Positions 7,512 through 15,495 of a stretch of DNA of 33,079 nucleotides are shown here, piece after piece (positions within the stretch are counted from its first letter, which is position 1; each line of letters opens with the position of its first letter). The notes under the pieces are model-generated. The model was not told where the DNA came from, did no database searches, and saw only the letters and a list, made by a program, of their open reading frames with translations. Made by a program: the position numbers and the translations under genes. The stretch covers positions 1-33,079 of the forward strand of contig CAITDZ010000053.1 of the NCBI GenBank assembly GCA_903891285.1, in the 5' to 3' direction. Source of the DNA: an uncultured Solirubrobacterales bacterium. GTDB taxonomy: Bacteria; Actinomycetota; Thermoleophilia; Solirubrobacterales; 70-9.

Positions 7512-8732
7512 ATGAATCCCGGCGCGACAGGGCGCCCTGCGGCACTTGCCGTGCTGGTCGCTGCGGCCGTGCTGTTCGGCCCGGCGGTCCCCGGCACCGC
7601 CGCCACCCCCGAGCCGCTCACTGCCTGCCCGGTCGATCCGGACGGCAACACCAGGATCGGCAATGCCGAGCTGACCACCAAGCGGTCGACTTGGAAGAAG
7701 CTGAACCGGTCCGGCTTGACCCAGCGCTACCTCGTTCCCGCGGTCCGGGAGGGAGGGGTTCCCGTATTCCCCGTCAATTCCAACGACGGGCCGGGGGAAA
7801 CGGTCTCGGTCGGGCTCTCGGGCGGGTTCACCGTCACCGGTGGCAAGAACCGGAAGGTCAAGGTGGCCCTGACCCGGTTCGTGCGGCGACCGACCGGAGA
7901 GGCCTGGGTCGAGGGCAGGAGTTCGAGCGCAGCGATGCGACTCTTCCGGGTGGTTGGGACGAGGGTCCAACGGAAGACGGGCGCTCTTTCCGGAGCGATC
8001 GTCACGGGTGGTCGGACCAAGCTGCTCGGCAGATTCGCCCGCGACCTCCGGAAACGAACCGGACTGGCCGCCCGCCGGGGGATGGAGTGGGGTGGTTTGT
8101 ACCTCGACTGGACCGATCCGGTCGAGCCGGACGTCACCCCGCCCCAGCCCCCCCCGGACTTCCCCCGACCCGCCGGGGCCACGGAGCTGGTCGGTGGCAC
8201 GATCAAATGGAACGTCCGCCAGAGCTGGGTCCAGTACGTGGCTAGCGGTGACCCACCGTCAGCCATCGGTGGGGCAGTCCCCGATTCGCCGGTCACCCTT
8301 CCCGGTCAGCCCCCGCTCGTCTACTCCTTCTCGTTCCCATTCGTCGCTGGTTGGTTCGATGGAGGCCCGGGGGGCGGGAGGTTAGCGTCGAGCAGGGGAA
8401 GTGGCGGGGTCTACTTCCGCTACTGCGGCAGCCAGAACGTCTACAAGGGGATCAACTTCACGGTGACCGCACCCGAGGTGGAACTGGACGGGACGGATTC
8501 GCGACTCGTCTTTACGGTCGAGGGAATCGATGGCACCCCGTTCAGCCGTGGGAGGGCCGTGGTGGTCGACCTCCGTCCCGACCTGGTCACCCCGGTGACC
8601 ACTGGATCGACCACTACCTGGACAGGTATCCCGGGATCGGTGCCGGCAGGCTCGACCGGCGTATTCGGTGGCTTCTACGCTCCAGGGGCAGAGTTCGGTT
8701 CAGTCGACCTGTCGATCCGGAGGGCTCCATGA
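7512..8732 (+). CDS. secreted HtaA-like protein with divergent heme site
   Basis: 406-aa exported protein that starts 4 nt after the upstream stop without a clear ribosome site of its own, so it is probably translationally coupled. A signal peptide spans about 1-31 (ALAVLVAAAVLFGPAVPGTAA). The N-terminal part (40-200) resembles the first module of the preceding protein. The C-terminal part from about 227 starts GGTIKWNVRQSWVQY, an HtaA-type opening with Tyr242 in the ligand position. Where the preceding protein has HKG, this one has YKG (Tyr311), and five extra residues with a cysteine (CGSQN) come just before. It may bind heme differently or act as a relay. The stop overlaps the next ATG (ATGA). 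Confidence 0.7.
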   Translation: MNPGATGRPAALAVLVAAAVLFGPAVPGTAATPEPLTACPVDPDGNTRIGNAELTTKRSTWKKLNRSGLTQRYLVPAVREGGVPVFPVNSNDGPGETVSVGLSGGFTVTGGKNRKVKVALTRFVRRPTGEAWVEGRSSSAAMRLFRVVGTRVQRKTGALSGAIVTGGRTKLLGRFARDLRKRTGLAARRGMEWGGLYLDWTDPVEPDVTPPQPPPDFPRPAGATELVGGTIKWNVRQSWVQYVASGDPPSAIGGAVPDSPVTLPGQPPLVYSFSFPFVAGWFDGGPGGGRLASSRGSGGVYFRYCGSQNVYKGINFTVTAPEVELDGTDSRLVFTVEGIDGTPFSRGRAVVVDLRPDLVTPVTTGSTTTWTGIPGSVPAGSTGVFGGFYAPGAEFGSVDLSIRRAP

Positions 8733-9901
8733 ACCGGGGCCGCTCCCTGCTGCTCCCGCTGGGACTCCTCCTCGTCCTGGCAATCCTTCCGGGTTCCGCG
8801 AGCGCGAAGGATGGGACCGTCACGGTAAGCGCGCCGGGTACCGACCCGAGCCAGGTGACGGTCCGGCTCGCAGCCCTCGGATCCCCGGACATCAACAACC
8901 AGGCATATGCACTTTCGTCAGGTCGGAAACAGGTCAGCGGCTACTCGATGCGCCGGGTGCTCGAGGAAGCCGAGAAGGAGGCAGGAGGATGGCTCGACCT
9001 GGCAACCCTCCCCTCGATCGAGGTCGACCTGCCGACGGCAGGGGTGATCAGGCTTTCGCGGGCGGAGGCCCTCGACCGGAACTACTTCACCGACGGCCCA
9101 CCGGTCTTCTACGAGAACAACGGGACCACGGTCTTCCTGATGCCCGGATCCCCCGGGCGGGAGTACACCTTCAGCTTCGCTCCGGTGGGTATGAAGGTCG
9201 GGAGCGGCCTCGACTTCGCGGTCCGTATCTCGGCGACGCCCAGTCGGCCGAAGCGGGGCCAGTCGGTGGCCTTGACCGCGAAGGTGACCGGGGCTCCCGC
9301 CGGGACGAGCCTCTCCTACCGATGGACGTTCAGCGACGGCACCGCCAGGACGACCTCATCCCCGACCATCGAGCACACCTTCGAGGGGACCGGCAGGCGA
9401 TCGGTGGTCCTCGTCGTCTCGGGTGGTGGCGGGGAGGGCCAGGCAGCACTCTCGCTTGATGTCTCTCCTTCCGGAGGCGGGGATTCCGGCGGCACGGGAG
9501 GAAGCTCGTCCGGGAGTCCGGCGCCAGCGGCTCCGGGGGATCCGGTCTACGGCTCCGGGGGATCCGGTGGCGGCTACGGTTCCGGCGGCTCGGGCGGCTC
9601 GGGCGGTTCGGGGTCGGGCAGCCCCATCGCCCCTTCCGGGCAGGCACCCCCTGACCGAACCAGGCAGCCCCAGAAGGCCGCCACGTCAAGGGACGGCCTC
9701 AAGGAGGTTTCGGGCCTGCTGATCGACCCTGCAGCCACCGCAGCCCAGAGCGCCGTCCCCGAGGCGGGGCCGAAAGGGTCGGGTGCAGGCGGACCTGGGG
9801 TAATGGGTCTCTCGGGCGAGGCAGCGACCCTTTTCGGCGTGGGACTGCTGATCGCCCTGGGCGGACTGATCGAGGCCCGGGTCCTGGTCAGACGACCCTA
9901 G
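8729..9901 (+). CDS. membrane-anchored PKD-domain surface protein of the heme island
   Basis: 390-aa protein. In order it has a signal peptide (1-26, LLLPLGLLLVLAILPGSASA), an N-terminal domain of unknown type (about 28-150), a PKD-like Ig-fold domain (about 165-246, with YRWTFSDGTA and a late HTFEGTG), a Gly/Ser-rich linker (about 249-298, encoded by an imperfect GGC/TCC repeat at about 9475-9625), a Pro/Ala stretch and a C-terminal hydrophobic helix (about 365-384) followed by VLVRRP. This makes a surface protein held by one membrane helix. By position it corresponds to the membrane-anchored partner of HtaA in corynebacterial heme loci, though its N-terminal domain is not an obvious HtaA domain. 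ATGA overlap with the upstream gene shows it belongs to the same operon. Confidence 0.7.
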   Translation: MNRGRSLLLPLGLLLVLAILPGSASAKDGTVTVSAPGTDPSQVTVRLAALGSPDINNQAYALSSGRKQVSGYSMRRVLEEAEKEAGGWLDLATLPSIEVDLPTAGVIRLSRAEALDRNYFTDGPPVFYENNGTTVFLMPGSPGREYTFSFAPVGMKVGSGLDFAVRISATPSRPKRGQSVALTAKVTGAPAGTSLSYRWTFSDGTARTTSSPTIEHTFEGTGRRSVVLVVSGGGGEGQAALSLDVSPSGGGDSGGTGGSSSGSPAPAAPGDPVYGSGGSGGGYGSGGSGGSGGSGSGSPIAPSGQAPPDRTRQPQKAATSRDGLKEVSGLLIDPAATAAQSAVPEAGPKGSGAGGPGVMGLSGEAATLFGVGLLIALGGLIEARVLVRRP

Positions 9902-9910
9902 GCCGGGGGC

Positions 9911-10654
9911 TCAGGCCCGCTCGACCCTCGAGCCTCCGGTGATCCCCTCGGTGCCGTCCGGGAACCTGACCCAGGCCTTGTTGGTCCCGTCGTAGTCAGG
10001 CGCCCAGAGGACGAGGGTGGCCGCCCCCGCGTCGGCCACCTCACAGGACTCATCACCCTCGGGGTCGAGCCCTCTCCACACCCGAACGAATGGGTTTGAT
10101 TCGAGTTCGTCGCCGATCGTGGTCGGACCGGCGTGGCCCGGGTGGACCCGTGTCGCCGGGTCGAGCTCCATCAGCACGTCCATCACCGAAGACTTCATCT
10201 CGTCGAAGCCCGAATTGCCCGGGAGCATCGTTCCCCCGACCGTACCGGCAAAGAGGACGTCGCCGGAGAAGAGGTCGTCTCCGTCGACCAGGAAGGCGAG
10301 GTGCACGTCGCTGTGCCCCGGGGTGTGCAGGGCCTCGACCTCGAACCCGTCCAACTCGACCTTCTCGCCACCGTCGATCGGAGTCACCTCGAAGTCGAGC
10401 ATCGGGGCGGCCTGCGGGTGGGCCAGGACGGTCAGGCCGCGCTCGGCTGCCAGCGCGCCAGCGTCGAGTACGTGGTCCCAATGTTCATGGGTGAGGAGGA
10501 GGTATGAGACCTCGATGCCCTCGGCGTCGGCCCGTTCGAGGAGTTCCCCCGCCCGACCGTTGGCGTCGACCAGGATGCCCTTTCCCCGATTCCGGTCGAC
10601 GACCAGGTAGGAGTTGGTCAGCCACTCAGGCTGTTCGTCACGGATCACCTCCAT
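9911..10654 (-). CDS. MBL-fold metallo-hydrolase (glyoxalase II-like)
   Basis: 247-aa metallo-beta-lactamase-fold hydrolase. The two-metal site is complete: THEHWDH (55-61), His114 (HTPGHS), Asp132 (FSGDVLF) and His174 (HPGHA). This is the hydroxyacylglutathione hydrolase-like branch. The roughly 60-residue C-terminal extension after 190 (AATLVLWAPDYDGTNKAW) is not part of the core fold and is unassigned. Substrate unknown; probably a cytosolic thioester or related ester. It follows the glutamine synthetase gene by 62 nt on the same strand. Start: ATG at 10654 gives the family-like opening MEVIRDEQPEWLTNSYLV. An in-frame TTG at 10663 adds three residues; neither has a good ribosome site. It converges on the PKD gene with 9 nt between. 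Confidence 0.85.
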   Translation of the reverse strand: MEVIRDEQPEWLTNSYLVVDRNRGKGILVDANGRAGELLERADAEGIEVSYLLLTHEHWDHVLDAGALAAERGLTVLAHPQAAPMLDFEVTPIDGGEKVELDGFEVEALHTPGHSDVHLAFLVDGDDLFSGDVLFAGTVGGTMLPGNSGFDEMKSSVMDVLMELDPATRVHPGHAGPTTIGDELESNPFVRVWRGLDPEGDESCEVADAGAATLVLWAPDYDGTNKAWVRFPDGTEGITGGSRVERA

Positions 10655-10716
10655 CCCGTGCAAGTCAATCAGGAGCGGGATTGGGTCGGGTCCCTCCCGC
10701 GGCCGGACCGCCTTCC

Positions 10717-12864
10717 TTACTTGATGAAGAGCATCTCCGAGTACTTCGGCAGCGGCCAGAGGTCATCGCTGACGATCCGCTCGAGCCGGTCGGCGACCTC
10801 GCGGACGTCATGCATCTTCGCCAGCTGCTCGTCCCGGGCGTAGACCGCGAGGTCGAGCCCTTCGGCGTCGATTCCGTCGGGATACATGTTGACCCCCTCG
10901 AGGGCAACCGTCCTCTCGACCAGCTGGTCGAACAGGGCCCGCGCCTCCTTCTCGAGCTGATCGGCATCCGCCTCGTCGAGCATCGCAAGGTGCCTGAGTA
11001 CGGCCGGAATGATCTGGGTCCGGGCGATGTCCGCGGCCGTCTCGGCCTCGATGTTCGCTTCCATCGCGTACTGCTCGACCCAGACCTCGAAGCGGGCCTC
11101 GAGTTCCCGGCGGTCGAGCACCCCGTACTTGCCGAAGGTCTCCACCGTCTGTTCGCTGACTATCTCCGGCAGGGCGTCGGGCGTCGTACGGAGGTTCTCC
11201 AGCCCCCGCTTCGCCGCCTCCTCCTGCCACTCCTCGGAATAGCCGTCGCCGTCGAAACAGATCTGGCGGTTCTCCCTGTAGGACTCGCCGACCACGCTCT
11301 CGATCGCAGCGGCCAGGTCGTCGGTGCCGATCGCCTCGACCTTGTCGGCGAGGTCGTCGATCGCCTCGGCGACGATCGTGTTCAGCACGGTGTTGGTGAA
11401 GGCGAGCGACATGCTCGATCCGAGCGCCCGGAACTCGAACTTGTTGCCGGTGAAGGCAAACGGGGAGGTCCGGTTACGGTCGCCTCCGTGGAGCGGCAGG
11501 TCAGGGAGCACTTCGGCCCCCAGGTCGAGGAGTTCGCCCGGGGTCTCCCGCTCGCCCTCGCCGGCGGCGATCGCATCGAAGAGCTTCTCGAGCTCGGCGC
11601 CGAGGAAGATCGAGATGATCGCCGGCGGTGCCTCGTTTGCCCCGAGCCGGTGGTCCTGGCCGATGTTCGCCACCGAGGCACGGAGCAGGCCCTGGTGGCG
11701 GTTCACCGCCTGGATCACCGCTGCGCAGAAGAAGAGGAAGCTCAAGTTCTGGGCGGGGGTGTCGCCGGGGTCGAGCAGGTTCTTCCCGGTATCGGTCCCC
11801 ATCGACCAGTTGTTGTGTTTGCCGGAACCGTTCACCCCGGCAAAGGGCTTCTCGTGGAGCAGGCAGACCAGTCCGTACCGTCGGGCGACGTTCTGGAGCA
11901 CCTGCATCAGCAGCTGCTGGTGGTCCGAGCCGACGTTCGAGTTCTCGAACATCGGGGCGATCTCGTACTGGGCGGGGGCGACCTCGTTGTGCCGGGTCTT
12001 GATCGGGATGCCCAGTCGGGCCATCTCGTCTTCGGCCTCCATCATGAAGGCCAGGACCCGCTCCGGGATCGCCCCGAAGTAGTGGTCGTCGAGCTCGTGA
12101 CCCTTGGCCGGCTTGGTGCCGAACAGGGTCCGGCCGGTGAGGATCAGGTCCGGCCGGTCGAAATAGTACTGCTCGTCGATCAGGAAGTACTCCTGTTCGG
12201 GTCCGACCGTGGTCACGACGCGCTCGGTTTCGGTATCCCCGAGGACCCGGAGGGCCCTGACCGCCGATCGCGACAGTGCATCCATCGAGCGCAGCAGGGG
12301 GATCTTTGCGTCGAGCGCCTCGCCGGTCCAGGAGGCAAAGGCGGTCGGGATGCAGAGGAGCTTCCCGTTCGGGTTGTCCAGCAGGAAGGCCGGGCTGGTC
12401 GGATCCCAGGCGGTGTATCCCCGGGCTTCGAAGGTTGCCCGGATCCCACCGGTCGGGAATGAAGAAGCATCGGGCTCGCCCTGGATCAGCTCGCTCCCGG
12501 AGAAGGCCGCGATCGCATGACCCTCCGGCGTCGGGGTGAAGAACGAGTCGTGCTTCTCGGCAGTCGATCCGGTCAGGGGCTGGAAGACGTGGGTGAAGTG
12601 GGTCGCACCGTTCTCGAGCGCCCAGTCCTTCATCGCGTCGGCGACCGCATCGGCCAGCTCGACATCGAGTGCCGCACCCTTCTCCAGCGTCGCGACGAGT
12701 CGGTCGAAGACGTCGGCCGGCAGCCGCTCACGCTGGGCCGCGAGCGAGAAGACGTCGCTGCCGAAGACGATGTTCTCGTCCCGAGTCAGGTCGACCGGCA
12801 TGACCGGACCACCATTCGGGTTCCACTGGGCGGCAGTGACATTCTGCTGGCGGGTCCGGGTCAT
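10717..12864 (-). CDS. glnN: glutamine synthetase type III
   Basis: 715-aa enzyme of the GSIII (GlnN) class, which makes glutamine from glutamate, ammonia and ATP. The length fits GSIII (about 700) rather than GSI/GSII (350-470). Signature blocks are [15 protein letters not shown] (136-150), GPEQEYF (221-227), [10 protein letters not shown] (292-301), [12 protein letters not shown] (343-354) and [15 protein letters not shown] (465-479). The C-terminal third is the helical region typical of the class. Start: ATG 12864 with GGAGGT about 10 nt upstream. The gene stands at the head of a minus-strand pair with the MBL hydrolase. I see no recognisable GlnR site or riboswitch upstream. Confidence 0.95.
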   Translation of the reverse strand: MTRTRQQNVTAAQWNPNGGPVMPVDLTRDENIVFGSDVFSLAAQRERLPADVFDRLVATLEKGAALDVELADAVADAMKDWALENGATHFTHVFQPLTGSTAEKHDSFFTPTPEGHAIAAFSGSELIQGEPDASSFPTGGIRATFEARGYTAWDPTSPAFLLDNPNGKLLCIPTAFASWTGEALDAKIPLLRSMDALSRSAVRALRVLGDTETERVVTTVGPEQEYFLIDEQYYFDRPDLILTGRTLFGTKPAKGHELDDHYFGAIPERVLAFMMEAEDEMARLGIPIKTRHNEVAPAQYEIAPMFENSNVGSDHQQLLMQVLQNVARRYGLVCLLHEKPFAGVNGSGKHNNWSMGTDTGKNLLDPGDTPAQNLSFLFFCAAVIQAVNRHQGLLRASVANIGQDHRLGANEAPPAIISIFLGAELEKLFDAIAAGEGERETPGELLDLGAEVLPDLPLHGGDRNRTSPFAFTGNKFEFRALGSSMSLAFTNTVLNTIVAEAIDDLADKVEAIGTDDLAAAIESVVGESYRENRQICFDGDGYSEEWQEEAAKRGLENLRTTPDALPEIVSEQTVETFGKYGVLDRRELEARFEVWVEQYAMEANIEAETAADIARTQIIPAVLRHLAMLDEADADQLEKEARALFDQLVERTVALEGVNMYPDGIDAEGLDLAVYARDEQLAKMHDVREVADRLERIVSDDLWPLPKYSEMLFIK

Positions 12865-13091
12865 GTCTGAGGCACCTCCGGGGCGGATTGGGATTTCTTC
12901 CGGCTACCGCACCTGCCGGGAGCAAGGAACGGTTCACGGAGTAAAGCGTGGATGCCGATTCGGCGCTTGTCCGGCAGGCTAAGTTTTCCCCAGGGGCTAT
13001 CTCCATCGGGACAGGGAGCGCTCGGCCAATAGGGGAGCCAAATGTTTACGTTCACTCACAAACGCCCTACGGTTCGCTAAGGTCTTTTCCG
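12865..13091. other. divergent intergenic region between glnN and the M23 gene
   Basis: The 227 bases carry the GGAGGT ribosome site of glnN at the left end and a probable leaderless promoter of the M23 peptidase at the right end. The AT-rich stretch around 13040-13083 is the likely M23 promoter area. I looked for a ydaO/c-di-AMP riboswitch, which often precedes actinobacterial cell-wall hydrolases, and for a nitrogen-regulator box, and found neither by eye. Confidence 0.4.
13078..13083 (+). promoter_or_regulatory. putative -10 hexamer for a leaderless M23 transcript
   Basis: TAAGGT fits TANNNT and ends 8 nt before the in-frame GTG at 13092. There is no convincing Shine-Dalgarno for that GTG, so a leaderless or near-leaderless message is the simplest reading. 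Confidence 0.35.
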
Positions 13092-13964
13092 GTGCCCGAT
13101 CCCCTCCACACCTCCGGCCGCCTGCCGCTGCCCAGCTTCGGACGGCCCGTATTGATGGGTCTCCCCGTCTTCTCGGTTGCCCTGGCCCTATTCCTGGGCC
13201 TCTTCACCGTCCATGCTTCCGCGGCCGACAAGACCGGCGGACTCGGTGTCGCTGGAGAACCCCAGGTCGATGACGCCGTCTGCGTGACCAGGTGCGTCGA
13301 TGCCCGAAAGGCGACTCCGGGATCCAAGGTCAGGGTCGAGGGCGACTACCTCGAATCGGTCAGCCGGGTCGTCTTCGCAGGGGCCAACGGGCCGATCCCG
13401 GCCGGTTATGCAAGGCGGGGCTACGGGGCGGTCACCGCGACCGTGCCAAAGGGTGCGGTGAGCGGTCGGGTTTCGGTCGTTGCCGCCGACGGGACCCGCT
13501 CGAACCGGACCCCTCGCGAGCTCGAGGTCCTTCCTCCGAGCATGATCCCCAAGGAAGTCTTTCCGATTCGCGGCCGCTACTACCCCTTCACACCGAACTT
13601 CGGTGAGGACAGGGGGACCCACATGCACCAGGGGCAGGACATCGGGGCCCCCTGTGGCACCTCCCTCGTTTCCGTGAGGAAAGCGGTGGTCGAAGTTCGC
13701 GACACGCAGGCGGGCGGGGCCGGTAACTACGTCGTGCTCAGGAACCTCGGCACCAATACCCGATTCGCCTACATGCATCTTCAGGAACCCTCCCCCCGCA
13801 GGGAAGGCGACCGGCTCGGGGCCGGGCAGGTGGTTGGACAGGTCGGCAACACCGGAAGGTCGTTCGGCTGCCACCTCCACTTCGAGTACTGGGTCGGTCA
13901 GTGGTGGACCGGGGGCAAGCCGATCGACCCGTTCCCGTACCTCCGCTCACTGCTTCGCAAGTAG
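13092..13964 (+). CDS. secreted M23 family metallopeptidase with TIG-like domain
   Basis: 290-aa cell-wall endopeptidase of the LytM/M23 family. A long signal or anchor spans about 22-45 (MGLPVFSVALALFLGLF...HASA). A TIG/IPT-like beta domain spans about 73-147 (ATPGSKVRVEGDYLE). The M23 domain spans about 155-285, with the zinc ligands HQGQD (His179, Asp183) and HLH (His261, His263), and His229 in YMHL; the site looks complete. It should cut peptidoglycan cross-bridges outside the membrane. Start is uncertain: GTG 13092 follows TAAGGT and is preferred, ATG 13155 would begin right at the hydrophobic core, and an upstream in-frame ATG at 12948 would read through the promoter region. It lies 151 bp upstream of the mce cluster on the same strand. 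Confidence 0.82.
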   Translation: MPDPLHTSGRLPLPSFGRPVLMGLPVFSVALALFLGLFTVHASAADKTGGLGVAGEPQVDDAVCVTRCVDARKATPGSKVRVEGDYLESVSRVVFAGANGPIPAGYARRGYGAVTATVPKGAVSGRVSVVAADGTRSNRTPRELEVLPPSMIPKEVFPIRGRYYPFTPNFGEDRGTHMHQGQDIGAPCGTSLVSVRKAVVEVRDTQAGGAGNYVVLRNLGTNTRFAYMHLQEPSPRREGDRLGAGQVVGQVGNTGRSFGCHLHFEYWVGQWWTGGKPIDPFPYLRSLLRK

Positions 13965-14084
13965 GCCATCGTCCGACCGGTCGGTGGTCGGGACGACCCC
14001 GGTTCCGTAGCCGTCTGAGGCCCGTCGGGTAGCCCCTTCCCGGGGGATCCCTCAGGTAGCATCGTTCGAGAGGAAGGAGGCTCC

Positions 14085-14106
14085 TCCGGTGGGGAGAAAC
14101 ACCGGA
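14085..14106 (+). promoter_or_regulatory. hairpin in the leader of the mce cluster
   Basis: TCCGGTG (14085-14091) and CACCGGA (14100-14106) pair perfectly around an 8-nt GGGAGAAA loop, ending 9 nt before the first possible start codon of the mce cluster. There is no T-tract, so it is not an intrinsic terminator. TAGCAT at 14057-14062 is a possible -10 element. Any regulatory role is inference. Confidence 0.35.
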
Positions 14107-14115
14107 TAGCGAAGG

Positions 14116-15495
14116 TTGACCCCAGCCAGTCCAGCAGAGTCCGGCGGAGCAACGGTCCGAAGCCGGAGTTCCACCTTGCTCAGGTTTTCGATCCTGGGCG
14201 TCTTCGTATGCGCGGTCGTTCTGCTGGCCGTCCTTATATTCAGCGGTAGCTCCGGTTACCGGTACAAGCTCCACTTCGAGAACGTGAGCCTGATCGTCCC
14301 GGGCAACCTGATCATGGTCGGGGGGCACCCGGTCGGGTCGGTCACCGACATCGGCCTGACCGAGGACAGCATGGCCGAGATGGAAGTCGAACTCGACGAG
14401 CCGCTCCATGAGGGCAGCTCGTTCATCGTTCGCAAGCGCTCCCTCTCGAGCGTCCACAACCACTACCTCTCGCTGATGCCCGGACCCGACAACGCGCCCG
14501 AGATTCCGGAGGGGACCGTCCTCGGAGAGGAGAACACGACTTCAGCAGTCGAGATCGACCAGTTCTTCGACATCTTCGATCGTCGGACCCGGGACGGACT
14601 GTCGGGCGTATTCCGGGGGATCGCCCAGATCTACGCCGGGGACGCGGCTGAGGGCGCGAACCAGACCTTCAAGTACACCGGTGCGTCATTCAGCAGTACC
14701 CAGAGGCTGATGGCCGAGCTCTCCGATCAGGACTCGAAGCTTGATGTCTTCGTGAGGAACGTCGGGGGCCTGATGACGACGCTGGCCAGCGTCGCCCCGG
14801 AGATAACCGATCTGGTCGGCAACGCAGACATCGCCCTGAACGCCATCGGCCGACAGAACCAATCCCTCTCGCTGGCGCTCCAGGAACTCCCTCCGACCCT
14901 CAGGCAGGGCAGCACGACCCTGGTCAACCTCCGCCAATCGCTCGACGACATCGAGCCGTTGTTCAAGGCGAATGCCCGGGCGGCCGACGCCGGCCTGGCC
15001 GGATTCCTCAAGAACCAGCTCCGCCCGGTCCTCAAACGGGCGCGCCCGGTCTTCTCCAACCTGGCGACCGCGGCCGGACGCAGCGGGAAGAACAATGACA
15101 CCTCCGACCTGCTCAGCTCGCTGATCCCACTGGAGAGCAAGGCCGGACCGGGGGTCGATGCGGCGATCGGTGCTCTCGATGCCTCCCAGGACGAGGTCGC
15201 GGAGACCAGGGCCTGGTCTCCGGACATCTACGCCGCCCTGGCGAAGCTCGGGGCTGCCTCCGCCAATTACGACGTCAACGGCCATTACACGCGGGTCAGG
15301 CCGACCGCGATGGGTCTCTACCAGCTCAACGGCACCACGATTGAGCCGGCTTCGACCGCTGTCTACAGTGGCCTCGACTTCATCAGTGGTATCCAGCGTT
15401 GCCCCGGTGGCTCGACCCAGCCGATCGCTGGATCGAACCCCTTCCTCGACGACGGCAACCTCGTCGGCAAGTGCGACCCCACGCAGGTGCCATGA
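14116..15495 (+). CDS. MCE/MlaD family protein 1 of 6 (MceA position)
   Basis: 459-aa MCE protein. One N-terminal membrane helix spans about 21-43 and an MCE/MlaD beta-barrel domain about 48-125 (LIVPGNLIMVGGHPVGSVTD). A long helical region with repeated leucine and asparagine heptads follows to about 330, then a C-terminal tail. MCE proteins form hexameric tubes that move lipids or sterols between membrane and envelope. Start is uncertain. TTG 14116 abuts its only purine-rich stretch (CGAAGG). A second in-frame TTG at 14176 has GGAG about 8 nt upstream and would begin MLRFSILGVF, giving a neat N-terminal anchor and 439 aa. The stop overlaps the next ATG by 4 nt. Confidence 0.88.
   Translation: MTPASPAESGGATVRSRSSTLLRFSILGVFVCAVVLLAVLIFSGSSGYRYKLHFENVSLIVPGNLIMVGGHPVGSVTDIGLTEDSMAEMEVELDEPLHEGSSFIVRKRSLSSVHNHYLSLMPGPDNAPEIPEGTVLGEENTTSAVEIDQFFDIFDRRTRDGLSGVFRGIAQIYAGDAAEGANQTFKYTGASFSSTQRLMAELSDQDSKLDVFVRNVGGLMTTLASVAPEITDLVGNADIALNAIGRQNQSLSLALQELPPTLRQGSTTLVNLRQSLDDIEPLFKANARAADAGLAGFLKNQLRPVLKRARPVFSNLATAAGRSGKNNDTSDLLSSLIPLESKAGPGVDAAIGALDASQDEVAETRAWSPDIYAALAKLGAASANYDVNGHYTRVRPTAMGLYQLNGTTIEPASTAVYSGLDFISGIQRCPGGSTQPIAGSNPFLDDGNLVGKCDPTQVP

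Noticed and set aside
9475-9625. Tandem GGC/TCC repeat that could be a minisatellite or CRISPR-like array
   Set aside because: It is in frame within a gene and simply encodes a Gly/Ser-rich linker; units are irregular and there are no spacers.
10504-12462. Long open frame on the plus strand opposite glutamine synthetase
   Set aside because: It lies entirely antisense to a gene with full GSIII motifs. Its composition (many Arg, Gly, Pro, Val, Asp and repeated LV/DR patterns) is what GC-rich antisense frames give, and it has no recognisable domain.
13966-13998. Inverted repeat after the M23 gene as a terminator
   Set aside because: TCGTCC/GGGACGA arms can pair but no T-tract follows, so an intrinsic terminator is not supported.
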